A stretch of DNA of 20,154 nt from JBDREF01 sp043820045 (lineage in GTDB: Bacteria; Planctomycetota; Phycisphaerae; Sedimentisphaerales; Anaerobacaceae). A model generated the notes under the pieces. It worked only from the letters and a program-made list of their open reading frames with translations. It ran no database searches and was not told the DNA's origin. The stretch is taken from assembly GCA_043820045.1 (NCBI GenBank), contig JBDREF010000431.1, forward strand, positions 1 to 20,154. The letters are read 5' to 3'. This document shows positions 1 through 7,635 of the stretch, piece after piece. The position numbers were made by a program, and so were the translations under genes. Positions within the stretch are counted from its first letter, which is position 1. The number at the start of each line of letters is the position of its first letter.

Positions 1-20
1 GATTGTTCTAATTGGCCCCC

Positions 21-1043
21 ATGTTCAAGAGTGTTTCCATAATCGGCGATGGGGGGATGGGTACTGTTCTGGGGATGCTGCTCTGCGAGAAGAGAATAGC
101 TACTCGGATTTGGGGTTACGACCGCGAGCAGTTGGCGCAGATTGCGCGTAATCGCGAGAACGGGAAATTCCTGCCGGGCTACGGCCTTCCCGACGAGCTT
201 GCTTTTGAGGGCGACGATGAGCGGATAATGGCCGGAGCCGATTTGATTGTCTCGGCCGTTCCGTGTCAATTCATGCGCCGGATATGGAGCCGGCTGAAAG
301 ATCACGTTCCCGAGGGCGTCCCGATTGTGTCAGTTGCCAAGGGGATTGAAAACGGCACGCTGCTTCGTCCTGCGGAGATACTCGCGGAGGTCCTGGGCTC
401 GGCCCGGCATGGCGAGGGAAGTGCCTGGGACGGCAGGCTCGCTGTGCTCAGCGGACCGACCATTGCCGACGAGTTGGCGAGGAAACTTCCTGCGACGGCC
501 TGTGCGGCGTGCCGCGACGAGCAATTGGCCAAGCGGATACAGCGTACTTTCAGCCTGCCTTGGTTCCGCGTTTACAGCAATACCGACATTGTCGGAGTCG
601 AGCTGGCCGGCGCCATGAAGAACATCATCGCAATCGCAGCGGGAATCATAGACGGAACAGGCGCCGGCGATAACGCCAAGGCGGCTCTTCTGACCAGGGG
701 ACTTGCGGAGATAGCGCGCCTGGGAATCGCCATGGGGGCCGGACCGAAGACTTTTTCCGGCCTGACCGGCCTGGGCGATTTGGTGACAACGTGCATTTCG
801 CCGACGGGACGAAACCGCTCTTTTGGCGAAAGGATAGGCAAAGGCCAGACAGTGGAACAGGCGCGAGGCGCCACCGAATCGGTTGTCGAGGGTATTGCCA
901 CCTGTGAGTCGGTTGTTGCTCTTGCCGGGCGGTACGATGTTGAAATGCCGATTACACAGGCTGTCTATGAAGTGCTGTTCGAGAACAAGCCTGTGCGAAA
1001 AGCGATAGCGGATTTGATGAAGCGGCGGCTCAAGGCCGAATGA
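21..1043 (+). CDS. gpsA: NAD(P)H-dependent glycerol-3-phosphate dehydrogenase
   Basis: The enzyme reduces dihydroxyacetone phosphate to sn-glycerol 3-phosphate in the cytoplasm, the first step of phospholipid synthesis. The 340-residue product matches the usual family length. An N-terminal Rossmann fold carries the dinucleotide motif GDGGMG at residues 9-14 (commonly GAGAWG). SVAKGIENG (about 104-112) and LSGPTIADE (about 143-151) are typical GpsA signatures. ELAGAMKNIIAIAAG contains the conserved catalytic lysine at about 200, and LTGLGDLVTTC and SPTGRNR follow in the C-terminal helical domain. I chose the ATG at 21; a TTG nine bases upstream is also in frame, but too little upstream sequence is present to judge a ribosome site. 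The gene is followed by 380 non-coding bases, so it is probably not co-transcribed with the pilus operon. No clear terminator is seen. The identification is secure. Confidence 0.96.
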   Translation: MFKSVSIIGDGGMGTVLGMLLCEKRIATRIWGYDREQLAQIARNRENGKFLPGYGLPDELAFEGDDERIMAGADLIVSAVPCQFMRRIWSRLKDHVPEGVPIVSVAKGIENGTLLRPAEILAEVLGSARHGEGSAWDGRLAVLSGPTIADELARKLPATACAACRDEQLAKRIQRTFSLPWFRVYSNTDIVGVELAGAMKNIIAIAAGIIDGTGAGDNAKAALLTRGLAEIARLGIAMGAGPKTFSGLTGLGDLVTTCISPTGRNRSFGERIGKGQTVEQARGATESVVEGIATCESVVALAGRYDVEMPITQAVYEVLFENKPVRKAIADLMKRRLKAE

Positions 1044-1305
1044 TTGCCCTGACATGCCGTACATGGTGGCCCCACTGGTCCCATAACCCGTCTTTCACGT
1101 CTTGCCGGGTCGGCGAGCGTTCGTGGTCTGCCGTGACCGGCTTTGAAAGATTTGTCTGACTCGAGAAAAACATTGTGTCTTTGTGCGGCTTTTTGATCAC
1201 AGGAAAACTCGAAGACTGCGCACCTCACTAACCGCCCGAAAACCCTGCCCATGAATGCGGATCGCAGCTTTTATCAGAACTGAGTCCGGTTGATGGTCTG
1301 CGCTC

Positions 1306-1342
1306 GCCAAATGCCTGCCGAATATCGTTACGGGCGTTTGGC
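1306..1342 (+). repeat. Inverted repeat / hairpin upstream of pil operon
   Basis: Arm GCCAAATGCCT (1306-1316) pairs with GGGCGTTTGGC (1332-1342) over 11 positions including two G-T wobbles. A twelfth pair (1317/1331) closes a 13-base loop. There is no T-run afterwards, so it is a poor intrinsic terminator. The right arm overlaps the candidate -35 at 1338-1343, so an operator or a structured leader is also possible. The pairing is seen directly; the role is inferred. Confidence 0.5.
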
Positions 1343-1367
1343 TACTTTGAGTTCTGTTTCATATATT
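1338..1367 (+). promoter_or_regulatory. Candidate promoter of the pil operon
   Basis: TTGGCT (1338-1343) and TATATT (1362-1367) match the sigma70 -35 and -10 boxes at 4/6 and 5/6 with an 18-base spacer. Transcription would start near 1374, about 50 bases before the pilM start. A perfect TATAAT at 1412-1417 lacks a good -35. Moderate to low confidence. Confidence 0.35.
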
Positions 1368-1423
1368 TTAGTTGGATTCAACGTGGGTACTAATAAGTAG
1401 AAGCCGAGTCATATAATTTTTGG

Positions 1424-2443
1424 GTGGTGAACAAAGTGCAAGTGCTGAACAAGAGAATCCTTGGGTTCCTTAAGAACCAGACATATTCGATTGGCGTGGA
1501 TATTGGGTATGACGGTCTGAAGCTGGCTCAACTGGCGAATGACGGCAAGGGCATGATCCTGGTCGCAGGCAACAGCAAAGCCAGGCCTGAGAATATGCCC
1601 CCCGGGAGCACCGGCTGGCAGAGGTGGGCCATAGAGACCCTGCGTTTGTTCACGACGTACGGGGATTTTCATGGCAAAGAGGTCATAGCCGCAATGCCGG
1701 CAAACGACGTCTTCATTGACCACATAAAAATGCCCAAGACCGACGGCAGCAACGTGCGCGACGCCATCTTCAAAAAGATAAAACAGAAACTCCCGTTCGA
1801 GGCTCTTCAAGAGAGCACCGTGATGCAGTACATCCCGACGGAAGAAGATAATGTTCTTGTGATGGCTACGGATCGCACCATTGTTGACAGGCATCTGGCG
1901 ATCTACGAGAAGGCCGGCCTTTCGATTAAGTCGATAGGCGTTTGGCCGTTGTCTCTTACAAACTGCTACACCCGCTTTTTTGGACGGCGTCAATCCGACC
2001 TCGAAGCGGTTGTGATGCTTATTTGTATCGAAACGGACTGCACCAACGTTGTGATTTGTCGTCACAAGAAACTGCTTCTGGCCCGCTCGATACCGATTGG
2101 CGGCAACCGCCTGTGCGATGAGCAGGCGGCGACCAGGCTGGTGATGGAATTGACGGCCTGCAAGCGGCAGTTCAGCCTGATGTACCGCAAGCCTCAGATA
2201 GAGCGTCTGATTTTCCTTGCCGGCCAGGCAGTGGACAAAGAGATGTGTGCTGCAATAGCGAAGCAGCTTGAAATGCCGGCACAAGTAGGAGATTGTCTGG
2301 CGGCGGTGGAAATGGAGAAATCCTGCCGGCTGGCAAGAGACGAAAGCGATGCCGACTCCGACCCCGAACCCGTGAGCGATTCGATTGACAGAAGAGCCAG
2401 TCACCTTAACTGGACCGTAGCTTTCGGACTTAGTCTGTGGTAG
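1424..2443 (+). CDS. pilM: PilM-like actin-fold pilus assembly protein
   Basis: PilM is a cytoplasmic actin/FtsA-like ATPase that binds the N-terminal tail of PilN and links the inner-membrane platform to the motor. The 339-residue product begins its fold with YSIGVDIGYDGLKLAQL (residues 21-37), the ATPase motif of the family. KMPKTDGSNVRDAIFKKI leads into the shared subdomain, SIPIGGNRL (about 223-231) is a second nucleotide-site element, and IERLIFLAGQAV matches the third. It ends with AFGLSLW, like the AIGLALR end of PilM proteins, after a polar acidic stretch at about 305-325. The start is uncertain: GTG at 1424 or 1427, neither with a clear ribosome site. It is first in an operon with pilN 55 bases downstream. 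Divergent from enterobacterial PilM, but fold and context agree. Confidence 0.88.
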   Translation: MVNKVQVLNKRILGFLKNQTYSIGVDIGYDGLKLAQLANDGKGMILVAGNSKARPENMPPGSTGWQRWAIETLRLFTTYGDFHGKEVIAAMPANDVFIDHIKMPKTDGSNVRDAIFKKIKQKLPFEALQESTVMQYIPTEEDNVLVMATDRTIVDRHLAIYEKAGLSIKSIGVWPLSLTNCYTRFFGRRQSDLEAVVMLICIETDCTNVVICRHKKLLLARSIPIGGNRLCDEQAATRLVMELTACKRQFSLMYRKPQIERLIFLAGQAVDKEMCAAIAKQLEMPAQVGDCLAAVEMEKSCRLARDESDADSDPEPVSDSIDRRASHLNWTVAFGLSLW

Positions 2444-2498
2444 GCGCGGGGACGGACGTGACAGTTCGGCAATCTGAAAAGAGGAGGTAAATCTAAAA

Positions 2499-3230
2499 AT
2501 GGTCAACATAAACTTTGTCCCTGATGATTATATCCAAAGCAACGAGTCCCGCAGGACGAACCTGATATACCTCGTGTTGTTCGCGGCGGTAATGACGGCA
2601 TTAGGCGGTTCGTTTACCGCTATCAAGATGCGCCAAAGCGTCTGCAGTGAGAATGAAAAGCTTGTAAGTGCGAGGATGACCGAGATACAAGAGGCCATAA
2701 AGCAATTCGAGGAGCTTCAGACAAAGCGAGCCGAGATGATGAAAACCGCTCTGACGACCGCCGAGCTGCTTGAACCGGTGCCAAGGAGCGTATTGCTGGC
2801 GTCGTTGACGAACAATCTGCCGAACGGCGTTTCGCTTCTGGAGGTGAGTATGGTTCAGAAGCAGCCGAAGCAGACAGCGCAGACTGTCACAACCACCAAG
2901 TATCAGGCGGCGAAGGCCTCTCAATCCACGGCGTCACAGCAGGATGCCCAGTCGCAGCGGCTCGAGAATCCTGAGAAACTGCTCGAGACGCATATAAAAA
3001 TAGGAGGCACGGCTTTGAGCGATCTTCAGGTGGCCGCCTATATCGAGCAGCTCAGCAATTCGAACCTGCTGGATAACGTGGCTCTGGTGGAGTCGATAGA
3101 GTACAAAGTGGACGAGAGCATGTTCAGGCATTTCAAATTGACCGCAATGCTCGCGAAGAATGTCCATCTGACCAAAGAAGACGTCGAGAGGATCAGGAGC
3201 AGGGCGTTAAATGCCGTCTGGAACTTCTGA
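2499..3230 (+). CDS. pilN: PilN-like inner-membrane pilus assembly protein
   Basis: PilN is a bitopic inner-membrane protein whose short cytoplasmic N-terminus docks on PilM and whose periplasmic part pairs with PilO. The N-terminus VNINFVPDDY corresponds to the conserved INLLPW-type PilM-binding tail. One membrane helix follows at about 22-41, then a heptad-rich coiled coil (about 45-90). VPRSVLLASLTNNLPNGVSL (about 93-112) is the classical start of the PilN periplasmic domain. A Gln/Ser/Thr-rich linker (about 118-152) precedes IKIGGTALSDLQVAAYIEQL, the second half of that domain. At 243 residues it is longer than the usual roughly 200 because of the linker. A strong ribosome site (GAGGAGG) lies about 10 bases before ATG 2499. 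Confidence 0.88.
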   Translation: MVNINFVPDDYIQSNESRRTNLIYLVLFAAVMTALGGSFTAIKMRQSVCSENEKLVSARMTEIQEAIKQFEELQTKRAEMMKTALTTAELLEPVPRSVLLASLTNNLPNGVSLLEVSMVQKQPKQTAQTVTTTKYQAAKASQSTASQQDAQSQRLENPEKLLETHIKIGGTALSDLQVAAYIEQLSNSNLLDNVALVESIEYKVDESMFRHFKLTAMLAKNVHLTKEDVERIRSRALNAVWNF

Positions 3231-3293
3231 CCCCGATGTCGATTGAGATTCAAAGGGCACATTGGTTCATAATTGTAGGACGAGGGTATAAGC

Positions 3294-3830
3294 ATGACTG
3301 GTAATTTTAGAAAAGCTGTGTTCTTAGTGTTGTTGGTGGGTGTGGCCGCAGTGGGCTATCAGTATATGATCAAGCCGGCTAACAAGTCTCTGGCCGAGTC
3401 GAAAGGGCGTCTCGAAGCGAAGATGGCTCAATTGGCGAAATTCCAAAAAGCCACCGCTGCGGCGGAAGACCTCTCAAGGCAGCTTACGCAATTGCAGGAA
3501 GCCATAGGGTTTTTCGAGAGCAAACTGCCTCCCAAGAGTCAGATTCACGAAGTGCTAGAGCAGGTTACGCTGATCGCGCAGAAGCAGGGCCTTGAGGCCA
3601 AGACAATTCGCACACTCAGCAAAAAGGACAACAGCGGATATATAGAGCAGCCGTTGAAAATGGAACTGCAGGGCAATTTCGGCGCGTTCTACTCGTTCCT
3701 CCTGGAGCTTGAGAAACTGCCTCGAATAATGAAAATTCGCGAGCTTGAGTTGAACAAGCATAAAGACGGCGACGGGCAAATAGCAGCCAACTTTATAGTG
3801 AGTATCTTCTTCCAGAATATAACCAGTTAA
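3294..3830 (+). CDS. pilO: PilO-like inner-membrane pilus assembly protein
   Basis: PilO is the bitopic partner of PilN; the heterodimer aligns the platform with the rest of the machine through the periplasm. The 178-residue product has a short cytoplasmic tail, a membrane helix at about 7-24, a coiled coil at about 32-75 and a ferredoxin-like periplasmic domain. LPPKSQIHEVLEQVTLIAQKQGL is the typical PilO opening of that domain, and GNFGAFYSFLLELEKLPRIM matches the family motif G.Y..l..Fl..l..lpRi. GAGGG before ATG 3294 is a plausible ribosome site. The gene lies 63 bases after pilN and 43 before the next gene. The family is confident from sequence and order together. Confidence 0.88.
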   Translation: MTGNFRKAVFLVLLVGVAAVGYQYMIKPANKSLAESKGRLEAKMAQLAKFQKATAAAEDLSRQLTQLQEAIGFFESKLPPKSQIHEVLEQVTLIAQKQGLEAKTIRTLSKKDNSGYIEQPLKMELQGNFGAFYSFLLELEKLPRIMKIRELELNKHKDGDGQIAANFIVSIFFQNITS

Positions 3831-3873
3831 GAAATAGAACCCCAAATCAGATATTGGATTACGGAGCTTAGCT

Positions 3874-4605
3874 ATGTTGTCTTTTCTACGCGAGCAGAGC
3901 GGTGGAAACTTATCGGCGGAGAAGCAGGAAAAGCAAACCGTTCCTGTCGAAGGGGTGGCCAAAGGCGCTGAAACGCCGCAGGAGCAGGAATACTTTACAG
4001 TCGCGGCTCACGGGAGCCGGACTCGCAAGAGCACGATATTTCTTGCAGTTTTCTTTATCATAGGCATGTTGTGCCTTTGGTTCATGATAAGAAAGAGTAC
4101 TCCCCATGCGGCGTCGGCCGAGACGGTTGACGCCGAAGAGACAAAGCTCGAGGCGGCCGTTGCTCGGCTTACCGGCGTAGAGTCCGAAGTTTTCAGTAAC
4201 ATGGATGGGCTGGTCAAGAAGTTTTACGAGTTCTCGGATGTTCTGCAGGTACAGGTCAGCGAACTCGTGAAGAATCCCTTTAAGCTGGAATTACTCCTGC
4301 CCGAGTTTAAGGAAGAGCCAGTCGTCGAGACCGCAGGCCCCGAAATTGACAGCCTGGCGCTGCTGCGACAGCGCATGCTTCAAAAGACCAGGAACATGGA
4401 GCTTTTGAGCATTATGCGAACAGACCAGGGCGACTGCTGCATGATTGGCAGCAGGATTCTCTATGAAGGAGACAGGATAGACGATTTCAAGGTCAGCGTG
4501 ATTAGCGACTATTTCGTCAAGCTCAAATGGGACCCCGAGGACGGTAACGCCCTGACGGGTGCCCAGCCGGAGGTTGTTGAGATTGTGCTCAAGTTGTCAA
4601 ACTGA
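3874..4605 (+). CDS. PilP/GspC-like single-pass membrane protein
   Basis: This occupies the slot of PilP in a pilMNOP order. The product has 243 residues: a polar cytoplasmic tail (1-52), one membrane helix (about 54-72), a helical or coiled periplasmic region (about 85-135), a proline- and acid-rich linker (about 143-160) and a small C-terminal domain (about 170-243). The last part reads MELLSIM...GSRILYEGDRIDDFKVSVIS, which follows the pattern of PilP and GspC homology regions (short beta-rich domain, 'xGKvyxeGDxigxfkVxxI'). PilP is normally a lipoprotein; here there is a membrane anchor and no lipobox, so the layout is closer to GspC. A role linking PilN/O to a secretin is inferred. GGAG sits about 8 bases before ATG 3874. 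Too divergent for a firm symbol. Confidence 0.72.
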   Translation: MLSFLREQSGGNLSAEKQEKQTVPVEGVAKGAETPQEQEYFTVAAHGSRTRKSTIFLAVFFIIGMLCLWFMIRKSTPHAASAETVDAEETKLEAAVARLTGVESEVFSNMDGLVKKFYEFSDVLQVQVSELVKNPFKLELLLPEFKEEPVVETAGPEIDSLALLRQRMLQKTRNMELLSIMRTDQGDCCMIGSRILYEGDRIDDFKVSVISDYFVKLKWDPEDGNALTGAQPEVVEIVLKLSN

Positions 4606-4665
4606 GATTGCGTTTTGCATCTGCAAACATAACGTAAGAAACTCTTTGAAGGAAGGAAGCGGGAA

Positions 4666-5781
4666 ATGTTAGAGATAAAGACGATATTGACAAACGTGAT
4701 CGAACACGGCGCGAGCGACTTGCATATCAACGTGGGAATGCCGCCGATATTGCGAAGAAACACGGAATTGATCGATTTGGATTTCCCCGCCGTCAGCAAT
4801 GAGGATGCCAAAGAGATGGTCCTTTCCATGATTGGTCCGGACAGGTTCAAGAAGTTCGAAGAGAAGAGGGACCTTGATTTCTCGACAAATCTCGACGATG
4901 GCCATCGATTTCGTGTTAACGCCCACTATCAGCGGGATACGATCGCTATCTCGTTCAGAGTGATCCCGAACCAGATTCCGGCTCTGGACGACCTGCACCT
5001 TCCCCCGATAGTCAAAGAGTTGACAGACCTTCCGAGAGGCCTGGTGCTTGTAACCGGCCATACCGGTTCCGGCAAGAGTACGTCACTGGCCGCTATGGTA
5101 GAGTTGATAAATACCAAGTACAGAAAGCGTATAATCACGATGGAAGACCCCATCGAATACATGCTGGAAAACAAGAACAGCATGATAGAGCAGCGGGAGA
5201 TCGGTTCCGACTGTCCTAATTTTGCATCGGGACTCAAGCACGCCCTGCGGCAGGACCCCGACATAATAATGGTCGGCGAAATGCGAGACCTCGAGACTAC
5301 GGGCTCGACAATCACCGCTGCCGAAACGGGCCACCTCGTGTTCAGCACCTTGCACACGATCAATGCCGCCCAGACTATCGAACGTATTGTGGACATCTAC
5401 CCGGCGGCCCAGCAGAACCAGATTCGAACGATGCTGGCCAACACACTTCAGGCGGTAATCTCACAAACGTTGTTCCGACGCGTGGACGAGCCGGGCATGG
5501 TTCCCTGTACGGAGATATTGCTGTGCACCTCGGCCGTGAGAAACTGTATTCGCGAAAACAGAATCTACGAGATTCCGAACATTATCGAGACTTCCCGCAG
5601 GCTGGGCATGCTCAACCTGGATAACAGCATCGCAGATATGTACTTCAAAGGTTATATCGACAGGGAAGAGGCAATCATGCGCGCCAGCAGTCCGGCGAAG
5701 ATGGAGAAGACACTCATACCTGCCGACGAGTATGAGTCGGCTGAGTCGGCCGAAGAGGAAGAAGAGGCCGTAGTGGCCTGA
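4666..5781 (+). CDS. pilT: PilT-family type IV pilus retraction ATPase
   Basis: PilT is a hexameric cytoplasmic ATPase that depolymerises pili and powers retraction. The 371-residue product has an N-terminal PAS-like domain opening with HGASDLHINVGMPPILR (14-30). Its RecA-like domain has Walker A GHTGSGKST (131-139), an Asp-box MEDPIEY (159-165), Walker B with the catalytic Glu in IIMVGEMRD (200-208) and a His-box TGHLVFSTLHT (221-231). AVRNCIRE (290-297) corresponds to the AIRNLIRE motif that is diagnostic of PilT rather than PilB or GspE. Tetracysteine zinc motifs of PilB/GspE are absent. A PilT-atypical acidic tail (about 353-371) ends the protein. The ribosome site AGGAAGGAAG lies just before ATG 4666. 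No assembly ATPase is encoded in this window. Confidence 0.94.
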   Translation: MLEIKTILTNVIEHGASDLHINVGMPPILRRNTELIDLDFPAVSNEDAKEMVLSMIGPDRFKKFEEKRDLDFSTNLDDGHRFRVNAHYQRDTIAISFRVIPNQIPALDDLHLPPIVKELTDLPRGLVLVTGHTGSGKSTSLAAMVELINTKYRKRIITMEDPIEYMLENKNSMIEQREIGSDCPNFASGLKHALRQDPDIIMVGEMRDLETTGSTITAAETGHLVFSTLHTINAAQTIERIVDIYPAAQQNQIRTMLANTLQAVISQTLFRRVDEPGMVPCTEILLCTSAVRNCIRENRIYEIPNIIETSRRLGMLNLDNSIADMYFKGYIDREEAIMRASSPAKMEKTLIPADEYESAESAEEEEEAVVA

Positions 5782-5860
5782 CGAGCGGCTTACACGTTCC
5801 CATGGTTGCACTCGGATATGAAAACCGGGCATTTAAAGCAGAAAGATAGGACGTACGAAC

Positions 5861-7087
5861 ATGTTTGAAGAAGCTTCGCAAAACAGTGAAGGCGCGACCG
5901 CCGTTGCAGAGAACCGTCCTCGGGACAGAGCGCCCTGGGAAGAACAGGGCCGAAGCGGCCGAGGCTCGCCGTCCGCATCCAGGCGTTCAGCGAGGAAGCG
6001 GCAGGAGAATGCCTGGCAGAAAGTAAGCCAATTCAGGGTCGAGTGCGGGCCGAGCAGAAAGGACATTCTGAATTTCACGAATCAGCTTGCGGTTATGGTT
6101 CGTGCCGGTATAAGCCTTCAGGACTCGCTTGAGTCCATAGCCGAACAGAACGCCAACCGGAAGTTCAAGCTGATAATCATGGATGTGAAGAACCGCATCG
6201 AGGCCGGGCAGAGTTTTTCCCAGGCTCTTGCCGAGCACAATCAGGTTTTCAGCGACCTGTACATAAACATGGTCGCTGCGGCCGAGATCAGCGGCTCTCT
6301 GAGCGGAATGCTCCAGAAACTGGCCGAATATCTGGACTCCGAGATGGAGACCCGTTCGCAGATCAAAGGGGCTATGGTATATCCGATTATCATAGCCGTG
6401 ATGGCCGTATCTGTGACGATATTCCTGTTGTGCTTTGTTCTGCCGCGGTTCACCGCCATCTTTGCGGGCAAGGAACATCTGTTGCCCACGCCGACAAAGG
6501 TTCTGATGGCCAGCAGCGCGCTCCTGCGCGGCTACTGGTACTTTATTCTGCCCGCTCTCGGCGGCCTGTTCTGGGCTTTTTGGTACTTTATCAGCACCGA
6601 GGGCGGCCGGATCTGGTGGGATAAGACAAAACTATCTCTGCCTCTGATAAAAAGTCTGTGCCAAAACCTCTATATCACCCGGAGCATGCACACTATGAGT
6701 GTGCTGACTAAGGCGGGCGTGCCGATATTGAATACCATCTCGATAGTGGCTCAGATAGCGGGAAACGTCTTGTATAAGAAGATGTGGCTCGGGGTCTATG
6801 AGGAGGTTCGTCAGGGCAAGAAGATTGCCTCCAGTCTGGCCCAGTACAGCCTGATGCCGAGCAACGTGGTACAGATGATAAGAAGCGGTGAAGATTCAGG
6901 TACGATGGCCGACGTGCTTAGAGATATCTCCAGTTTTTACTCAAGAGAGCTAAGAACGGCCATCAAAACGGTTACGTCGATGATAGAGCCCATAATGATA
7001 GTCATAATGGGTGTCCTGGTTGGTTTCATTGCTATGAGTATTATTCTTCCGATTTTCAAGATGTCCAGCGTTGTGATGGGCAAATAG
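5861..7087 (+). CDS. pilC: PilC/GspF-type inner-membrane platform protein
   Basis: PilC is the polytopic platform that couples ATPase movement to pilin insertion or removal. The 408-residue product has two T2SSF domains. The first, at about 68-190, contains FTNQLAVMVRAGISLQDSL and ends in a membrane helix (172-200). A second helix lies at about 224-244. The second domain, about 270-395, contains RSMHTMSVLTKAGVPIL, with a final helix at about 374-397. VAAAEISGSL and MIRSGEDSGTM are the paired (G)E.SG motifs of the family. The first 50 residues are not the usual globular start but an Arg/Ser/Gly-rich, probably disordered segment (RRSARKR at 41-47). The gene follows pilT by 79 bases; the ribosome site before ATG 5861 is weak. 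Family assignment is secure. Confidence 0.94.
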   Translation: MFEEASQNSEGATAVAENRPRDRAPWEEQGRSGRGSPSASRRSARKRQENAWQKVSQFRVECGPSRKDILNFTNQLAVMVRAGISLQDSLESIAEQNANRKFKLIIMDVKNRIEAGQSFSQALAEHNQVFSDLYINMVAAAEISGSLSGMLQKLAEYLDSEMETRSQIKGAMVYPIIIAVMAVSVTIFLLCFVLPRFTAIFAGKEHLLPTPTKVLMASSALLRGYWYFILPALGGLFWAFWYFISTEGGRIWWDKTKLSLPLIKSLCQNLYITRSMHTMSVLTKAGVPILNTISIVAQIAGNVLYKKMWLGVYEEVRQGKKIASSLAQYSLMPSNVVQMIRSGEDSGTMADVLRDISSFYSRELRTAIKTVTSMIEPIMIVIMGVLVGFIAMSIILPIFKMSSVVMGK

Positions 7088-7098
7088 ATCCACACCTT

Positions 7099-7119
7099 GC
7101 GGCCACCCTATCCGGCCGC
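7099..7119 (+). other. Intercistronic hairpin between pilC and pseudopilin
   Basis: GCGGCC (7099-7104) and GGCCGC (7114-7119) form a perfect six-pair GC stem with a nine-base loop, 11 bases after the pilC stop. An alternative pairing, CCACC (7103-7107) with GGTGG (7121-7125), competes with it. No T-run follows. It could stabilise the upstream mRNA or tune translation of the pseudopilin whose ribosome site starts at 7130. The structure is seen; the function is inferred. Confidence 0.4.
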
Positions 7120-7142
7120 CGGTGGAATTGAGGACCAGTAAA

Positions 7143-7634
7143 GTGCGAAAAGAAAGATACAATAACGGTTTTTCACTTATCGAGGTGTTGATAGCGATAC
7201 TGCTGGTAGGTCTCGCGGTGGCCTCTCTGGTGGCGGCCAACGGTGCTTTCACGAAGGCCAACGGCGCCGGAACCGACTTGTCAACAGCCGAGTTTCTCAT
7301 CGAAGAGATAAGAGAGCTTACCGTTTTGCTGCCGGTGATCGACCCCGAATTGGAAACTTCCACTTTTGGTCCGGAAGGCGGTGAAACGCTGGCCGGCTAC
7401 GACGATTTGGACGACTTCGATAACGCGAGCTTCTCGCCCCCGATAAATTCCGAGAGAAGCACGCTGGCCGAGGTAGCCGCATTTCGCCAGCAGGTTACGG
7501 TCGAAAATGTCAAGGCGTCGAATTTCGAGCAGGTTGTAGGCGATCATAGCAGCAATTTTGTGCGAGTAACGGTCAAAATATTCCTGAACTCGAAGGAGAT
7601 AAGCTCCGCAAGATGGCTGCGGGCCCGATACTAA
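7143..7634 (+). CDS. Type IV pseudopilin, PilV/GspI-like
   Basis: A minor pilin or pseudopilin inserted in the inner membrane and cleaved by a prepilin peptidase. With the GTG at 7143 the product has 163 residues and a short basic leader MRKERYNNG. It is cut between G9 and F10 in NNG|FSLIEVLIAILLVG; the essential Glu5 of the mature protein is E14, followed by the hydrophobic helix (about 10-31). The remainder (about 35-163) is an unassigned globular domain without cysteines, rich in acidic residues. The start is chosen because GAGGA (7130-7134) lies eight bases before GTG 7143. An in-frame GTG at 7122 would give a 16-residue leader and has no ribosome site. The FSLIEVLIA start and the order before a GspJ/PilW-like gene suggest the GspI/PilV type. 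Subfamily is not certain. Confidence 0.82.
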   Translation: MRKERYNNGFSLIEVLIAILLVGLAVASLVAANGAFTKANGAGTDLSTAEFLIEEIRELTVLLPVIDPELETSTFGPEGGETLAGYDDLDDFDNASFSPPINSERSTLAEVAAFRQQVTVENVKASNFEQVVGDHSSNFVRVTVKIFLNSKEISSARWLRARY

Positions 7635-7635
7635 A

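Larger units (their letters stand above)
1044..1423. other. gpsA-pilM intergenic region, no gene seen
   Basis: These 380 bases separate gpsA from the pilus operon. I see no credible coding frame and no strong hairpin-plus-T-run terminator after gpsA. The first 260 bases hold nothing I can name. The last 120 hold an inverted repeat (1306-1342), a possible promoter (1338-1367) and an isolated TATAAT (1412-1417) just before the pilM start. Confidence 0.6.

Noticed and set aside
1409..2509. A 366-codon open frame on the minus strand opposite pilM
   Set aside because: It is antisense to a gene with clear PilM motifs, its translation is rich in His, Arg and Leu without any domain, and it begins in the pilN start region. 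It is a shadow frame.
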